This document shows positions 51,500 to 60,439 of a DNA stretch of 64,000 bases, piece by piece. Source of the DNA: Pseudovibrio sp947494035 (GTDB lineage Bacteria; Pseudomonadota; Alphaproteobacteria; Rhizobiales; Stappiaceae); the NCBI GenBank assembly GCA_947494035.1, contig CANLTN010000016.1:1-64000 (forward strand), in the 5' to 3' direction. Within the stretch, counting starts at the first letter, position 1. Each line of letters begins with the position of its first letter. The translations under genes and the position numbers were made by a program. The notes below the pieces were generated by a model. The model searched no databases. It saw only the letters and a list, made by a program, of their open reading frames with translations, and was not told the DNA's origin.

Positions 51500-51690
51500 T
51501 CCGGACAGGCGAGCACCGGTTTTCGGAAATAAAGGCGCAAAGATAAAACGACCGCAAACATAAGCAAAGATCTAAACTCAACAAGAATAAAGCCTGCTGC
51601 AAACAGGGCTCTACGGATCTTTGCAAAGAGTACGCGCCATAACAAAGAATGAAAGCAGTTGGTTTGCTCCAGAAAAAAGGGCCAACTGCT
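51500..51690. repeat. Dispersed palindromic intergenic element, copy 2
   Basis: ATCCGGACAGG...ACCGGTTTTCGGAAA, then TACGCGCC, AAAGAATGA and a perfect AGCAGTTGG/CCAACTGCT inverted repeat (51654-51690). The motif order mirrors copy 1 near 19.1 kb with extra sequence inside. It occupies most of the 381-bp gap before panB; nothing else there looks coding. Confidence 0.5.
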
Positions 51691-51719
51691 CTGGTTGAAC
51701 GAAACGGGCACCTAAAATC

Positions 51720-52526
51720 ATGTCTCACACAGCTGCTATTCGGCGGAAAACCATTAAAGACATCATGAAGGCAAAGGGCCGCCACAAGCTGGTTTGTCTC
51801 ACCGCCTATACGGCACCAGTTGCACAAATGCTGGACGAGCACTGCGACCTGCTGCTTGTGGGCGACAGCGTTGGCATGGTCCTGCATGGCCTTCCAGACA
51901 CGACAGCCGTCACGCTGGACATGATGATCATGCACGGCAAAGCAGTAATGCGCGGCGCTCAAAATGCGCTTGTGGTGGTTGATATGCCATTTGGTTCTTT
52001 TGAAGAAAGCCCACAGGTCGCCTACCGCAATGCGCTGCGCGTCATGCAAGAGACCGGCTGTCAGGCCGTCAAGCTGGAGTACAACGCCGCAGCTCCTGAA
52101 ACCATTCGCTTCCTCGTGGACCGAGGCATCCCTGTTGTGGCCCACATTGGCCTGCGCCCGCAGTATCTGCACGTGGAAGGCGGCTACAAAGTCGCTGGCA
52201 AGAACAAGGAAAGCCGCAAAGAGCAGCTTGAATGCGCACGCAAGGTGACCGAAGCCGGTGCATTCTGTGTTGTGGTGGAAGGCACCAAAGACGAGGTCGC
52301 CCGCGAGATTTCAGATAGCGTGGCCATCCCGACCATCGGCATTGGTGCCTCCGTTGACTGTGATGGCCAGATCCTCGTCACGGACGACATGCTTGGCATG
52401 TTCGACAAAACACCAAAATTCGTCCGCAAGTACGCGCAGCTGAAATCCCAGATCGAAGCGGGTGTGAAGGCATATGCGGATGACGTGCGCCGCGAGAAGT
52501 TCCCGACTGAAGACGAAACTTACTAA
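51720..52526 (+). CDS. panB: 3-methyl-2-oxobutanoate hydroxymethyltransferase
   Basis: 268-aa ketopantoate hydroxymethyltransferase, first step of pantothenate synthesis. TAYTAPVAQMLDE, DLLLVGDSVGMVLHGLPDT (Mg-binding Asp), VVDMPFGSFEESP and AVKLE (metal Glu region) are the PanB hallmarks. Full length. panC is not adjacent. A strong hairpin follows the stop codon. Confidence 0.96.
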   Translation: MSHTAAIRRKTIKDIMKAKGRHKLVCLTAYTAPVAQMLDEHCDLLLVGDSVGMVLHGLPDTTAVTLDMMIMHGKAVMRGAQNALVVVDMPFGSFEESPQVAYRNALRVMQETGCQAVKLEYNAAAPETIRFLVDRGIPVVAHIGLRPQYLHVEGGYKVAGKNKESRKEQLECARKVTEAGAFCVVVEGTKDEVAREISDSVAIPTIGIGASVDCDGQILVTDDMLGMFDKTPKFVRKYAQLKSQIEAGVKAYADDVRREKFPTEDETY

Positions 52527-52532
52527 GAGCTA

Positions 52533-52575
52533 GCAAATCCGCCGGGACCAACAGATCTGGTACCGGCGGATTTGC
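52533..52575 (+). terminator. Terminator hairpin after panB
   Basis: Perfect 13-bp stem GCAAATCCGCCGG/CCGGCGGATTTGC with a 17-base loop, 7 bases after the panB stop. The T-tract is weak (TCCTC), so it may be a processing or rho-assisted site. Confidence 0.65.
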
Positions 52576-52659
52576 TCCTCAAAACTTGGAGATGTTAGGT
52601 TGTGACTGCTGCATGATACGGTGCGGTTGCAGGTATTTCTGAGCTTGGGGGAGCGAGCT

Positions 52660-53370
52660 GTGCTTAGTCTGGTTGTAGGAGTTTTAGTGTGCGTGGCGGC
52701 CCTTGCTGCCTATACCTTTTGGGGTGTCCTTAAGATCCAGACACCCACCAATGGACCTTCCGTTAAGTCCGAGGGACGTGCCGGCACAGCGCTGCTGATC
52801 ATCGATGTCCAAAAGGACTTCACCAAGGAGGTAGGCTCCCGCAAGTGGGAGCCGGACTATCTCCGCTCCCGCATCGAACAAATCAATGCACTGGCCGGAC
52901 AGGCGCGCCGCGACAACTGGCCGATCATCGTCATTCGGCAAGTCTATAAGGGTTGGTACACCAACCTCCTCGTCCGGCTCCTTGGCGGGGGGCTAGGCGC
53001 AAAAGGGTCTGATGGTCTCCAGCTGGACCCGCGCATTACCGTTGAGCCCGACCTTGATCTGGAGAAATCAATAAGCGATGCCTTTGGCGAGCAGACGCTT
53101 TCCGAGTATTTGAAAGCCAGACAAATCGATCATCTGGTCATAACCGGTCTGGACGGCAATGCCTGTGTCAAGAACACAGCAATAGGAGCCATCAACCGAG
53201 GGTATCGGGTCGAACTTCATGACCCCGCCATCCTCGCCCAAAACCAGAAAGCCTGGAAACTGCAAAAAGAAGCCCTGCAGGAAATGGGGGCTGTCGTCTC
53301 GTTGGACCTTATCGAAGAGCAAACGGACGTCAGCGCTGAGCAAGGCACTCCTAGAGCGCGTTCCGTTTGA
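52660..53370 (+). CDS. Membrane-anchored isochorismatase-family hydrolase
   Basis: 236-aa cysteine hydrolase. Catalytic Asp in ALLIIDVQKDFT, nucleophilic Cys in LDGNACVKNTA. An N-terminal helix (LVVGVLVCVAALAAYTF) anchors it or leads it out of the cytoplasm, unusual for this normally soluble family. GTG 52660 has GGGGGAG seven bases upstream; the longer GTG start at 52621 is less likely. Substrate unknown. Confidence 0.78.
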   Translation: MLSLVVGVLVCVAALAAYTFWGVLKIQTPTNGPSVKSEGRAGTALLIIDVQKDFTKEVGSRKWEPDYLRSRIEQINALAGQARRDNWPIIVIRQVYKGWYTNLLVRLLGGGLGAKGSDGLQLDPRITVEPDLDLEKSISDAFGEQTLSEYLKARQIDHLVITGLDGNACVKNTAIGAINRGYRVELHDPAILAQNQKAWKLQKEALQEMGAVVSLDLIEEQTDVSAEQGTPRARSV

Positions 53371-53457
53371 TTGGCTTCAATCAAACGACTAGAATTCGCT
53401 CCAACAAGGAGTTTAGAGCACTATGTGTGAATGCAGATGAATGCAACGTGCTCTAAA
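53364..53457. repeat. Intergenic palindromic repeat pair
   Basis: First hairpin CGTTTGATTG-GCTT-CAATCAAACG (53364-53387), then TTTAGAGCAC...GTGCTCTAAA (53412-53457), both perfect 10-bp arms. AGAGCGCGTTCCG and TTTAGAGCA stretches of this kind are frequent between genes in Rhizobiales-type genomes. It directly follows the hydrolase stop and may also end its transcript. Confidence 0.55.
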
Positions 53458-53739
53458 GTGCGCAAACAAGTTGAAAATCGTGCAGTCTCAGCCGGTAATG
53501 AGACCTGTCCTAGAGTGCAACTTAAAGTTTCCCACATCTTAGCATCAGCAGGACTGCCTCATTCTGGCCATTTAGAGCAACAAAATCGCCATACTGCGGG
53601 TTTTGCCGCATTGAAAGGGCCTCCAAAACATATCACATTGTAGCCCTGAAATATGAGAGGCGAATTTTCGGGAGATGTTCGGCTCCAGACAAATTCGAGC
53701 CGTAGCGGAGGAGGAACCGCGAGCGGTTCATTGGGAGAA

Positions 53740-53774
53740 GGGCGTGCTATCGGGATAGCACGCCCTTATTATTT
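53740..53774 (+). terminator. Strong rightward terminator, possible sRNA end
   Basis: Perfect 12-bp stem GGGCGTGCTATC-GG-GATAGCACGCCC followed by TTATTATTTT. No rightward gene ends nearby; the nearest, the hydrolase, stops 370 bases earlier beyond a repeat. It may therefore end a small RNA starting somewhere in 53.6-53.7 kb; that stretch shows no coding frame I trust. Confidence 0.7.
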
Positions 53775-53784
53775 TAGGTGTCTG

Positions 53785-53916
53785 TCAGACGATAAGACTT
53801 CTCAGCGCGTAAGATACGACCGCGATGGACACGACGCCTGCCGCCCAAAGGGCAGCAAACCAAAACAAGCGCTTCCATAAAGGTTGGTCGACTTCGCCGG
53901 TTCTATCAGGGCTCAT
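53785..53916 (-). CDS. DUF2474 small subunit of cyanide-insensitive bd oxidase
   Basis: 43-aa single-helix protein, MSPDRTGEVDQPLWKRLFWF..., whose PLWKRLFWFAALWAAGVVS core is the DUF2474 signature. Such proteins follow cydAB/cioAB genes and play the part of CydX. Its ATG overlaps the cydB stop (TAATG), strong evidence of translation. Confidence 0.85.
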   Translation of the reverse strand: MSPDRTGEVDQPLWKRLFWFAALWAAGVVSIAVVSYALRSLIV

Positions 53917-54923
53917 TAGTGATACCCCTCCGTTGATTTGATCTTGCCTCGGAACACGTAATAGGCGTAGGCCGTGTAGGCGAGGATCATCGGGATAAGG
54001 ATGACAGCTCCCACTAGCAGGAACTTAAGGCTACTATCAGGCGCAGCTGCTTCCCAAAGCGTGTAAACGCCCGGTACGATCTCCGGATAGATGTTGATTC
54101 CCAATCCCACATAGGTCAGCAGGAAGAGCACCAACGAGGCGAGGAACGGCGTGTAATCCGAATCCCGCATCAATGCCCGCCACAAGACGAACACGGTGAT
54201 CGCAACAAGCAGCGGTACAGGGAACGTGTAAAGCAGATACGGGAAGCTGAACCACTTCACCATGATTTCCTCATTCAGGAATGGCATCCATATGCTCACC
54301 AGCAGCAGGAAGCCGACCAGAATAAGAGCTGCATACCTTGCAATGCGGCGGAAATGCTCCTGCGGGGAGCCCTCCAGCTTCATCACCAGCCATGTTGACC
54401 CCAAAAGGGCATAACCGGAAACAACTGCAAGGCCAGTCATGACGGAAAATGGCGTGAGCCAGTCCCACCAGCCGCCCGCATAGGCGCGGTCAACAACATC
54501 AATGCCCTGCACAAGCGTGCCAAGCACCAGTCCCTGACAGAACGCTGCAACAACAGATCCTGCAAAGAAGGACAGATCCCAAAATGGTCTGCGCTCCACG
54601 GAGGACTTGAAGCGGAATTCAAAGGCAACACCTCTGAAGATCAATCCGATCAGCATGCCGATAATGGGTGCGTAGACCGCAGGCATGATGACCGAATACG
54701 CCAACGGGAACACGGCGAACAAACCGCCGCCACCAAGAATGAGCCAGGTTTCGTTCCCGTCCCAGACAGGAGCAACACTGTTCATCATCAAGGTGCGTTC
54801 ATCAGCATCTTTGGTGGTCGGATACAAGATCCCGATGCCAAGATCGAAGCCATCCAGAACCACGTAGGCGAAGATCGCAACGGCAATGAGAAAACCCCAG
54901 ATAAGCGGATAATCAATCATCAT
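53916..54923 (-). CDS. cydB: Cytochrome bd-type quinol oxidase subunit II
   Basis: 335-aa polytopic subunit (about eight to nine helices). DYPLIWGFLIAVAIFAYVVLDGFDLGIG at the N-terminus and WDGNETWLILGGGGLFAVFPLAY are CydB hallmarks. Overlaps cydA by 11 bases and is coupled to the DUF2474 gene downstream. GGGAG lies upstream of the ATG pair. Confidence 0.94.
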   Translation of the reverse strand: MMIDYPLIWGFLIAVAIFAYVVLDGFDLGIGILYPTTKDADERTLMMNSVAPVWDGNETWLILGGGGLFAVFPLAYSVIMPAVYAPIIGMLIGLIFRGVAFEFRFKSSVERRPFWDLSFFAGSVVAAFCQGLVLGTLVQGIDVVDRAYAGGWWDWLTPFSVMTGLAVVSGYALLGSTWLVMKLEGSPQEHFRRIARYAALILVGFLLLVSIWMPFLNEEIMVKWFSFPYLLYTFPVPLLVAITVFVLWRALMRDSDYTPFLASLVLFLLTYVGLGINIYPEIVPGVYTLWEAAAPDSSLKFLLVGAVILIPMILAYTAYAYYVFRGKIKSTEGYH

Positions 54924-56322
54924 GGGAACGATCTCCCTCGTTTGGTTGCAGGGCCTGGGCAGGTGTTATGCCTGCGGACCTGACAGGGACGCCTTCCTCG
55001 ACGCCGTGACTTGTATCAGGTGACTTGCCCATAGAGCGGAGAATATAGAAGATACCGACACCAAAGAGGACACAATACACCACAACGAAGAGGACAAGAG
55101 ACGCCCACACAGCTGGTGCTGCCACTGGCGAAACCGAATCCGCCGTCCTGAGCAGCCCGTAGACCGTGAAAGGCTGACGCCCGACCTCCGTCGTTGTCCA
55201 ACCTGCGATGACGGCGATAAAGCCGGTAGGGCCCATAAGGATAGAAGCCCTCTGCAGCCATTCACTCTCATAGAGCCGACCACGGAAGCGGGACCAAAGA
55301 CCCCACACCCCAACCAGCAACATCAATACGCCGATGCCAACCATGATACGGAAGGACACAAACACGATTGCTGCAGGTGGCCAGTCTTCCCGAGGGAAGT
55401 CGTTGAGGCCCGGCACAACGCCAGTCAGGCTGTGCGTTAGAATGATGCTGGAAAGGTAAGGGATCTCGATCTTGTACTTTGTCTCTCCAGCCTCTTGATC
55501 CGGCCATCCAAACAGAATGAGCGGAGCAGGGCCTTGCGAGTCAAAATGCCCTTCCATAGCAGCAACCTTTGCAGGCTGATGCTCCAGAGTGTTCAGGCCG
55601 TGATAATCACCGGCAATCATCTGGATGGGAGTAACCACAATGATCATCCACATGGCCATGGAGAACATAACCTGAGCGCCTTCACTAAAGCGGTTGCGCA
55701 GCAGATGATAAGCGCCGACTGCGGCAACAACAAAAGCGGTGGTCAGGTAGGCCGCCAGCACCATATGAACGAGCCGGTACGGGAAGGAGGGGTTGAAGAT
55801 GATCTCCATCCAACTCGCTGGCACAAACTGGCCAATCTCATTCATGGCATAACCCGCAGGGGTCTGCATCCAACTGTTCACAGAAAGGATCCAGAATGCG
55901 GAAAGGGCTGTGCCGATGGCGACAACCACAGTGGCGAAGAAGTGCAACTTCTTACCCACGCGGTTCATACCAAACAACATGATGCCGAGGAAACCAGCCT
56001 CCAGGAAGAAGGCCGTAAGCACCTCATAGCCCATGAGCGGTCCGATGACCGATCCGGTCTTTTCTGCAAAGACAGACCAGTTGGTGCCGAATTGATAAGC
56101 CATGACGATGCCGGAAACGACACCCATGGCGAAGGTAAGTGCGAAGATTACGAGCCAGAACTTGAAGACCCGCATGTATACGTCGCGTCCGGTCCATAGC
56201 CATAAGCCCTCAAGAACGGCAAGAAAGCTTGCCAAACCTATAGTAAAGGCGGGGAAAATGATATGGAATGCGATCGTAAAAGCAAATTGTAATCGAGCTA
56301 GATCAACTGCTATACTGTCCAT
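54913..56322 (-). CDS. cydA: Cytochrome bd-type quinol oxidase subunit I, cyanide-insensitive (CIO) type
   Basis: 469-aa heme-carrying subunit. Axial His is in the N-terminal FHIIFPAFTIG helix (His19-type); the quinol region GDYHGLNTLEHQPAKVAAMEGHF is followed by a short Q-loop, the form found in cyanide-insensitive oxidases. It reduces oxygen without pumping protons, tolerates sulfide and cyanide, and so would let respiration continue next to thiosulfate/sulfide oxidation. A palindrome at 56365-56379 may control it. Confidence 0.93.
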   Translation of the reverse strand: MDSIAVDLARLQFAFTIAFHIIFPAFTIGLASFLAVLEGLWLWTGRDVYMRVFKFWLVIFALTFAMGVVSGIVMAYQFGTNWSVFAEKTGSVIGPLMGYEVLTAFFLEAGFLGIMLFGMNRVGKKLHFFATVVVAIGTALSAFWILSVNSWMQTPAGYAMNEIGQFVPASWMEIIFNPSFPYRLVHMVLAAYLTTAFVVAAVGAYHLLRNRFSEGAQVMFSMAMWMIIVVTPIQMIAGDYHGLNTLEHQPAKVAAMEGHFDSQGPAPLILFGWPDQEAGETKYKIEIPYLSSIILTHSLTGVVPGLNDFPREDWPPAAIVFVSFRIMVGIGVLMLLVGVWGLWSRFRGRLYESEWLQRASILMGPTGFIAVIAGWTTTEVGRQPFTVYGLLRTADSVSPVAAPAVWASLVLFVVVYCVLFGVGIFYILRSMGKSPDTSHGVEEGVPVRSAGITPAQALQPNEGDRSHDD

Positions 56323-56364
56323 GTGACCACCTGTCGATGGGATGTGCTGATTTTAAATCATGGA

Positions 56365-56379
56365 ATTCCGTAACGGAAT
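56365..56379. promoter_or_regulatory. Palindrome upstream of cydA
   Basis: Perfect inverted repeat ATTCCG-TAA-CGGAAT, 43 bases upstream of the cydA ATG. Size and placement suit a repressor site; I cannot name the regulator. Not an FNR box (no TTGAT-N4-ATCAA). Confidence 0.4.
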
Positions 56380-56573
56380 ACTATTAATAATTATGCTTTT
56401 TCCGCTGTCCATGACCAGTGCACCCCAAAAGATAGGGCACTTGTCTTTGATGTAGTAACTGTTTTCTTGAAAAAGTGAGTTGTATTAGGAGCTATGCACT
56501 ACGCAAAGTGTCGCATAATTTTTGCTTATGCCCATTTCGACGTCGCCTTAGCCAGTTTGTATCCATTACAATT

Positions 56574-56948
56574 CTAGTATTCTGTCTTGCCCGTAAATGA
56601 CGGCTGCAAAAACCAATAGATCAGCAGCAAAGCACCCAGAACCGGGACAAACACAATCAGCAACCAATAGGCTGACCGATTAACGTCATGCAGCCGCCGC
56701 GCTGCCACAGCAACATTGGGCAGGATCAGTGCAATGCCCATGATGGAGCTGAGCGGTGTACCATCCCGAATACTCCCGGCAGGCAACCCAAGCGCAGGCG
56801 CAACAACAAAGTAGTCGATGATATGAGCGGCAAGCATCACGACTGCGAAGAACAGCGCCCACCACCAGAACTCGGAAAGCGTTGCACGCCCGTCAAACTG
56901 CACGTACTTTTCAAAACCGGTCCTGATGGCGTGTCCAAAGGTCATCAT
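56574..56948 (-). CDS. DUF805 membrane protein
   Basis: 124-aa protein of the DUF805 family: FDGRATLSEFWWWALFF, then helices, and the signature ARRLHDVNRSAYW (about 84-96). About three to four helices; function unknown. Start at ATG 56948 or the adjacent 56945, after GAGGAT. A paralogue lies immediately upstream in the same direction. Confidence 0.87.
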   Translation of the reverse strand: MMTFGHAIRTGFEKYVQFDGRATLSEFWWWALFFAVVMLAAHIIDYFVVAPALGLPAGSIRDGTPLSSIMGIALILPNVAVAARRLHDVNRSAYWLLIVFVPVLGALLLIYWFLQPSFTGKTEY

Positions 56949-56984
56949 ATCCTCACAAACTTGGTTTGTTCAGCAGCTACCAGC

Positions 56985-57368
56985 TTACTGATACTCGGGA
57001 AGCACCGTTTCCTCAGAGGGCTTTAGATGCAGGTAGAGCAGGAACAACCAGCCAACGACCGGCACGAACCATACGAACAACCAGTAACCTGAATAGTTCA
57101 CGTCATGCAGCCGGCGAACTGAGACCGCCAGACCCGGCAGCAGCAGCACAATGGCAACAGCGGTGGCAAGAGGTGAAGGAAACTGCTGACCATACAAAGG
57201 GGCTGTTTCGAAAAACAATTCGAACAGGAAAACATCAATGCTGGTTGCCAGAGCGCTCATCAGAATAGAGAACAGCGCCCACCACCAATACTCGGAACGC
57301 GGCGCACGGCCATAAAACTTGGCATATTTCCTGAAGCAGGTTTTGATTGAGTCCTGAAAGCTAACCAC
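56985..57368 (-). CDS. DUF805 membrane protein, second copy
   Basis: 127-aa paralogue of the neighbouring DUF805 protein: FYGRAPRSEYWWWALF and VRRLHDVNYSGYWLFV. GTG 57368 with AAGGAGG five bases upstream is clearly better than the ATG at 57413. A tandem duplication with moderate divergence; 36 bp separate the genes. Confidence 0.87.
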   Translation of the reverse strand: MVSFQDSIKTCFRKYAKFYGRAPRSEYWWWALFSILMSALATSIDVFLFELFFETAPLYGQQFPSPLATAVAIVLLLPGLAVSVRRLHDVNYSGYWLFVWFVPVVGWLFLLYLHLKPSEETVLPEYQ

Positions 57369-57504
57369 AATACCCTCCTTTTTTGCATAAAAAGCTAGGG
57401 CCGAGGTCCTCACTAGAAAGTTGAGGTGGCAGGATCAATGCAATATATGAGAGTAACGAACCGGCTTTTATTCTCCTGTTTGTGTTTCTTTGCTTAAGCA
57501 GATC

Positions 57505-57738
57505 TTATTTTTTGAGCCGATACTGCACCGTCGGCGCAAAGCTGCAGCCCCCGCAGGAGCTTGCGCAGCTGCTGGAGGCTGAACTTGCAGAACACCCCAC
57601 TTCTTCGATGCGCCCCAATGCTTTCAGCTGTGTGATCATGGCAAGAGCAAAATCACTCGAAATATTCATCTGCTGAGCGATCTCGCCAACAGTAGCCCCG
57701 CCACGACTTGCCAAAATACCTTCAACCTGCTGCAACAT
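57505..57738 (-). CDS. FeoC-like winged-helix protein with Cys-rich tail
   Basis: 77-aa protein: N-terminal winged helix (VEGILASRGGATVGEIAQQMNISSDFALAMI) and a tail with four cysteines (VGCSASSASSSCASSCGGC) that could hold an Fe-S cluster. ATG 57738 lies 1 base after the feoB stop. FeoC-type proteins regulate or stabilise FeoB. Confidence 0.8.
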   Translation of the reverse strand: MLQQVEGILASRGGATVGEIAQQMNISSDFALAMITQLKALGRIEEVGCSASSASSSCASSCGGCSFAPTVQYRLKK

Positions 57739-57739
57739 C

Positions 57740-60082
57740 TTACTCTGCCGCCTCCAATGCCGCCTGATGCGCAATGGTGTTATCTGCCTTCTGCCGCATG
57801 AAGATCAGCACACCGGCAATCGAGGCCAGCAGCCCAATGATCCAGAGCGCCGAAGAAGTCGGATGGCGGGCAAAGGTACCAATCTGATAGGCCAGCGACG
57901 CACCTGAATAGGCCAGCAACGTGGTCCAGCCTGCAGCAAACAGCGCCCAGTTGCGCCCAACCTCACGCCAGATGGTGGCCAGAGCCGCAGAGCAGGGGAT
58001 GTAAAGCAGAACCGCAATCATGTAGGCAAACGCACCCACCTTGCCGTCAAAGTGCGCAGCAAGCGCCGCGAACAGGCCAACCTCAACCTCTTGCTCTTCA
58101 GAGGCTCTCTCATAACTGGAGGTATCGCCAATATCGACACCAAGTGGATCAAGCATCTGCGAGGTCAGGTCCACAATGCTGCTGGTAAAGGTGGCGATGG
58201 CGTCCTGTGCGGTCTCCAGCGGAGCAGGAGCCCCTCCATCTTCATCTTGCGTGACATAAAGCGTCTGCAAGGTGCCTACCACAGCTTCTTTTGCAAAGAT
58301 GCCGGTGACCAGCCCAACCGTCGCCGGCCAGTCATCCTCACTCAGTCCCATAGGCGAAAAGATCGGCGTCACTTCCTTGGAAACCACCGCTAGCACGGAG
58401 TTACCATTGGCTTCGTTGCCAAAGTTACCGTTGAAGTCGACAGAATTAAGGATGGTCAGAACCGCCACAACAGTGACAATGATCTTGCCTGCACCAAACA
58501 GGAACAGCTTCAAGCGCGTCCATACCAGCTTCATAACCTGCGCAAACTGCGGCATCTGATAGGTCGGAAGCTCAATGGCAAGGCTGGTGGACTGGCCTTT
58601 GTAAAACGACTTGGACAGCGCCCAGCCAGTAAAGATCGCAACCCCAACGCCCAAAAGGTACAGTGCAAACACGATGTTCTGGCCATTGACCGGAAAGAAC
58701 GCAGCTGCAAACAGCGCATACACCGGCAGTCGTGCACCACAGGACATGAATGGTGCCATCATGGATGTCACCACGCGCTCCCGTTCCGTCTCCAGCGTGC
58801 GTGTTGCAATAACCGCAGGCACCGTGCAGCCAAAACCCAGAATAAGCGGCAGGAAGGCACGTCCCGGCAACCCGATCCGGCGCATCAACCCATCCGCAAC
58901 CACCGCCGCACGGGCCATGTAGCCACTTTGCTCAAGGAAAATTTGGCAGAGGAATAGCAGACCGACGATTGGGGCGAACGTACCGACAGTCTGCAAACCT
59001 CCACCAATCGCTGTGATCAGCATTTCCAGCCCACCACCTTCAAGCCCGATAGCATAAAGGAGGTTCAGCGGAGCCTGAATGAACAAGGCATCTCCCAGTC
59101 CATCAAACAGATCAATAAAGTAAGAGGAAACATTAATCGCGATGAAAAACATGACGTACATCGCGCCAAGGAACACCACCGGCCCCGCCCATTTGGAAAG
59201 CACAAAGCGGTCAATCTTATCAGAGAAGCTACGCACATCCTGCGGCTCGGGCAGCTCCATTAGCTGAGAGAGTGAGTACGCCCGATTGAAATAGCTCGTC
59301 GCCATCACCAGTTCGGTCGGCTCCTGCAACCGAGCAGCACAACCCTCAGAGATACTTTGCGCTTTGGTAAGAACAGCCTCCGGCACCATCGCACGGGCCA
59401 GCTTGTCACCTTCCATCAAACGATGGGCCAAAGCCATGGACTGGCTGGAGAGCTCAGGAGCAAGACTGGCAATCTCTGTTGCCAGCTCCTTGACTGGTTC
59501 AATCAGTTCAAAAGGATCAGTCAGCAGGCGCGAAGGGGCCTCAGGTGCACGCACCACGGTCGCCAACTCATCACGCAAGCCAGCCAGAGAATGCTCATCG
59601 TGAACTGAAGTCGCGATAACCGGGATGGCAAGAGCTGCAGAAAGACGATCAGCCGCTGATTGCAAAACACCCGCAGGCCACAGATCCGCTTTGGTCATGA
59701 CGGCAACGATAGGCACCTCAAATGCCAGTGCCTGCAGCAAAATAGCCAGTGACCGTTCCAGCGCAATTGGATCAAGCACAACAGCCAGTGCAGCCGGGCG
59801 ATCAGACAAAAGCGCCTGACGGGTGATCCGTTCGTCAATGCGGTCATCTTCAGGAGAGGAAAGCGTCGCGACACCGGGAAGGTCCAGCAGTGCCAGTTGA
59901 ATGGTCTGTGTTTCGCAAATACCGGTCTTGCGATCAACCGTAACACCCGGCCAGTTGCCAATAACCTGACTTCGGCCAGTCAGCTTGTTAAAAAGGCTGG
60001 ATTTGCCGGAGTTGGCCGTGCCCAGCAAATGAACTTGTGGCCTGTCATCACAGCGGCAGGAGGAGGTATCGTGACAGCTCAT
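57740..60082 (-). CDS. feoB: Ferrous iron transporter FeoB
   Basis: 780-aa Fe(II) transporter. Cytoplasmic G domain: P-loop LLGTANSGKSSLFNKLTG, switch NWPGVTVDRKTG, DLPGVATLSSPED, and a degenerate G4 (MTKADL). Then the helical spacer and a membrane domain with two Gate regions (ICQIFLEQSGYMARAA..; GFGCTVPAVIATRTLE). Overlaps feoA by 4 bases. Confidence 0.96.
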   Translation of the reverse strand: MSCHDTSSCRCDDRPQVHLLGTANSGKSSLFNKLTGRSQVIGNWPGVTVDRKTGICETQTIQLALLDLPGVATLSSPEDDRIDERITRQALLSDRPAALAVVLDPIALERSLAILLQALAFEVPIVAVMTKADLWPAGVLQSAADRLSAALAIPVIATSVHDEHSLAGLRDELATVVRAPEAPSRLLTDPFELIEPVKELATEIASLAPELSSQSMALAHRLMEGDKLARAMVPEAVLTKAQSISEGCAARLQEPTELVMATSYFNRAYSLSQLMELPEPQDVRSFSDKIDRFVLSKWAGPVVFLGAMYVMFFIAINVSSYFIDLFDGLGDALFIQAPLNLLYAIGLEGGGLEMLITAIGGGLQTVGTFAPIVGLLFLCQIFLEQSGYMARAAVVADGLMRRIGLPGRAFLPLILGFGCTVPAVIATRTLETERERVVTSMMAPFMSCGARLPVYALFAAAFFPVNGQNIVFALYLLGVGVAIFTGWALSKSFYKGQSTSLAIELPTYQMPQFAQVMKLVWTRLKLFLFGAGKIIVTVVAVLTILNSVDFNGNFGNEANGNSVLAVVSKEVTPIFSPMGLSEDDWPATVGLVTGIFAKEAVVGTLQTLYVTQDEDGGAPAPLETAQDAIATFTSSIVDLTSQMLDPLGVDIGDTSSYERASEEQEVEVGLFAALAAHFDGKVGAFAYMIAVLLYIPCSAALATIWREVGRNWALFAAGWTTLLAYSGASLAYQIGTFARHPTSSALWIIGLLASIAGVLIFMRQKADNTIAHQAALEAAE

Positions 60083-60399
60083 TGGCTGACCTCTTCCACC
60101 AAAATGGTGTCTGCCAAATCTACGCCCACTGCGACCCGCTGAGACCCGATGGACAAGATTCGTGCCCGCGTTCCACTGCCTTCAAAAATGGAAACAGGGC
60201 GTTCACTGGTTAAACCAAGAGATCTCAGCTTCAAGGCATCTGCCCGATCCCTCCCAAGACGAACAATCTTTAGCTCCACGCCTGAGCGTGCCTTTGTCAG
60301 GCGTGTGGCCTGTGCTGGTGGAATGAAGGTTTCGCGATAAGGCGCGAACGCTTCTTTATGGGGTGCTTGAGCAAACGTCTCTCTGGCTAGCAAAGACAT
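60079..60399 (-). CDS. feoA: FeoA-domain protein
   Basis: 106-aa protein with the SH3-like FeoA fold in its C-terminal 75 residues (KIVRLGRDRADALKLRSLGLTSERPVSIFEGSG) after a 35-residue extension. ATG 60399 has GGAG six bases upstream and is preferred over TTG 60411. First gene of feoABC; a Fur-type box lies just upstream. Confidence 0.88.
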   Translation of the reverse strand: MSLLARETFAQAPHKEAFAPYRETFIPPAQATRLTKARSGVELKIVRLGRDRADALKLRSLGLTSERPVSIFEGSGTRARILSIGSQRVAVGVDLADTILVEEVSQ

Positions 60400-60439
60400 C
60401 CATGTCTCCAAAAACTATGTTTCTTGAAGACAAAAGAAC

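Noticed and set aside
56418..56446. AGTGCACCC...GGGCACT short inverted repeat upstream of cydA, possible IS end
   Set aside because: Only 7-bp arms with a bulge, no transposase remnant and no second end found.
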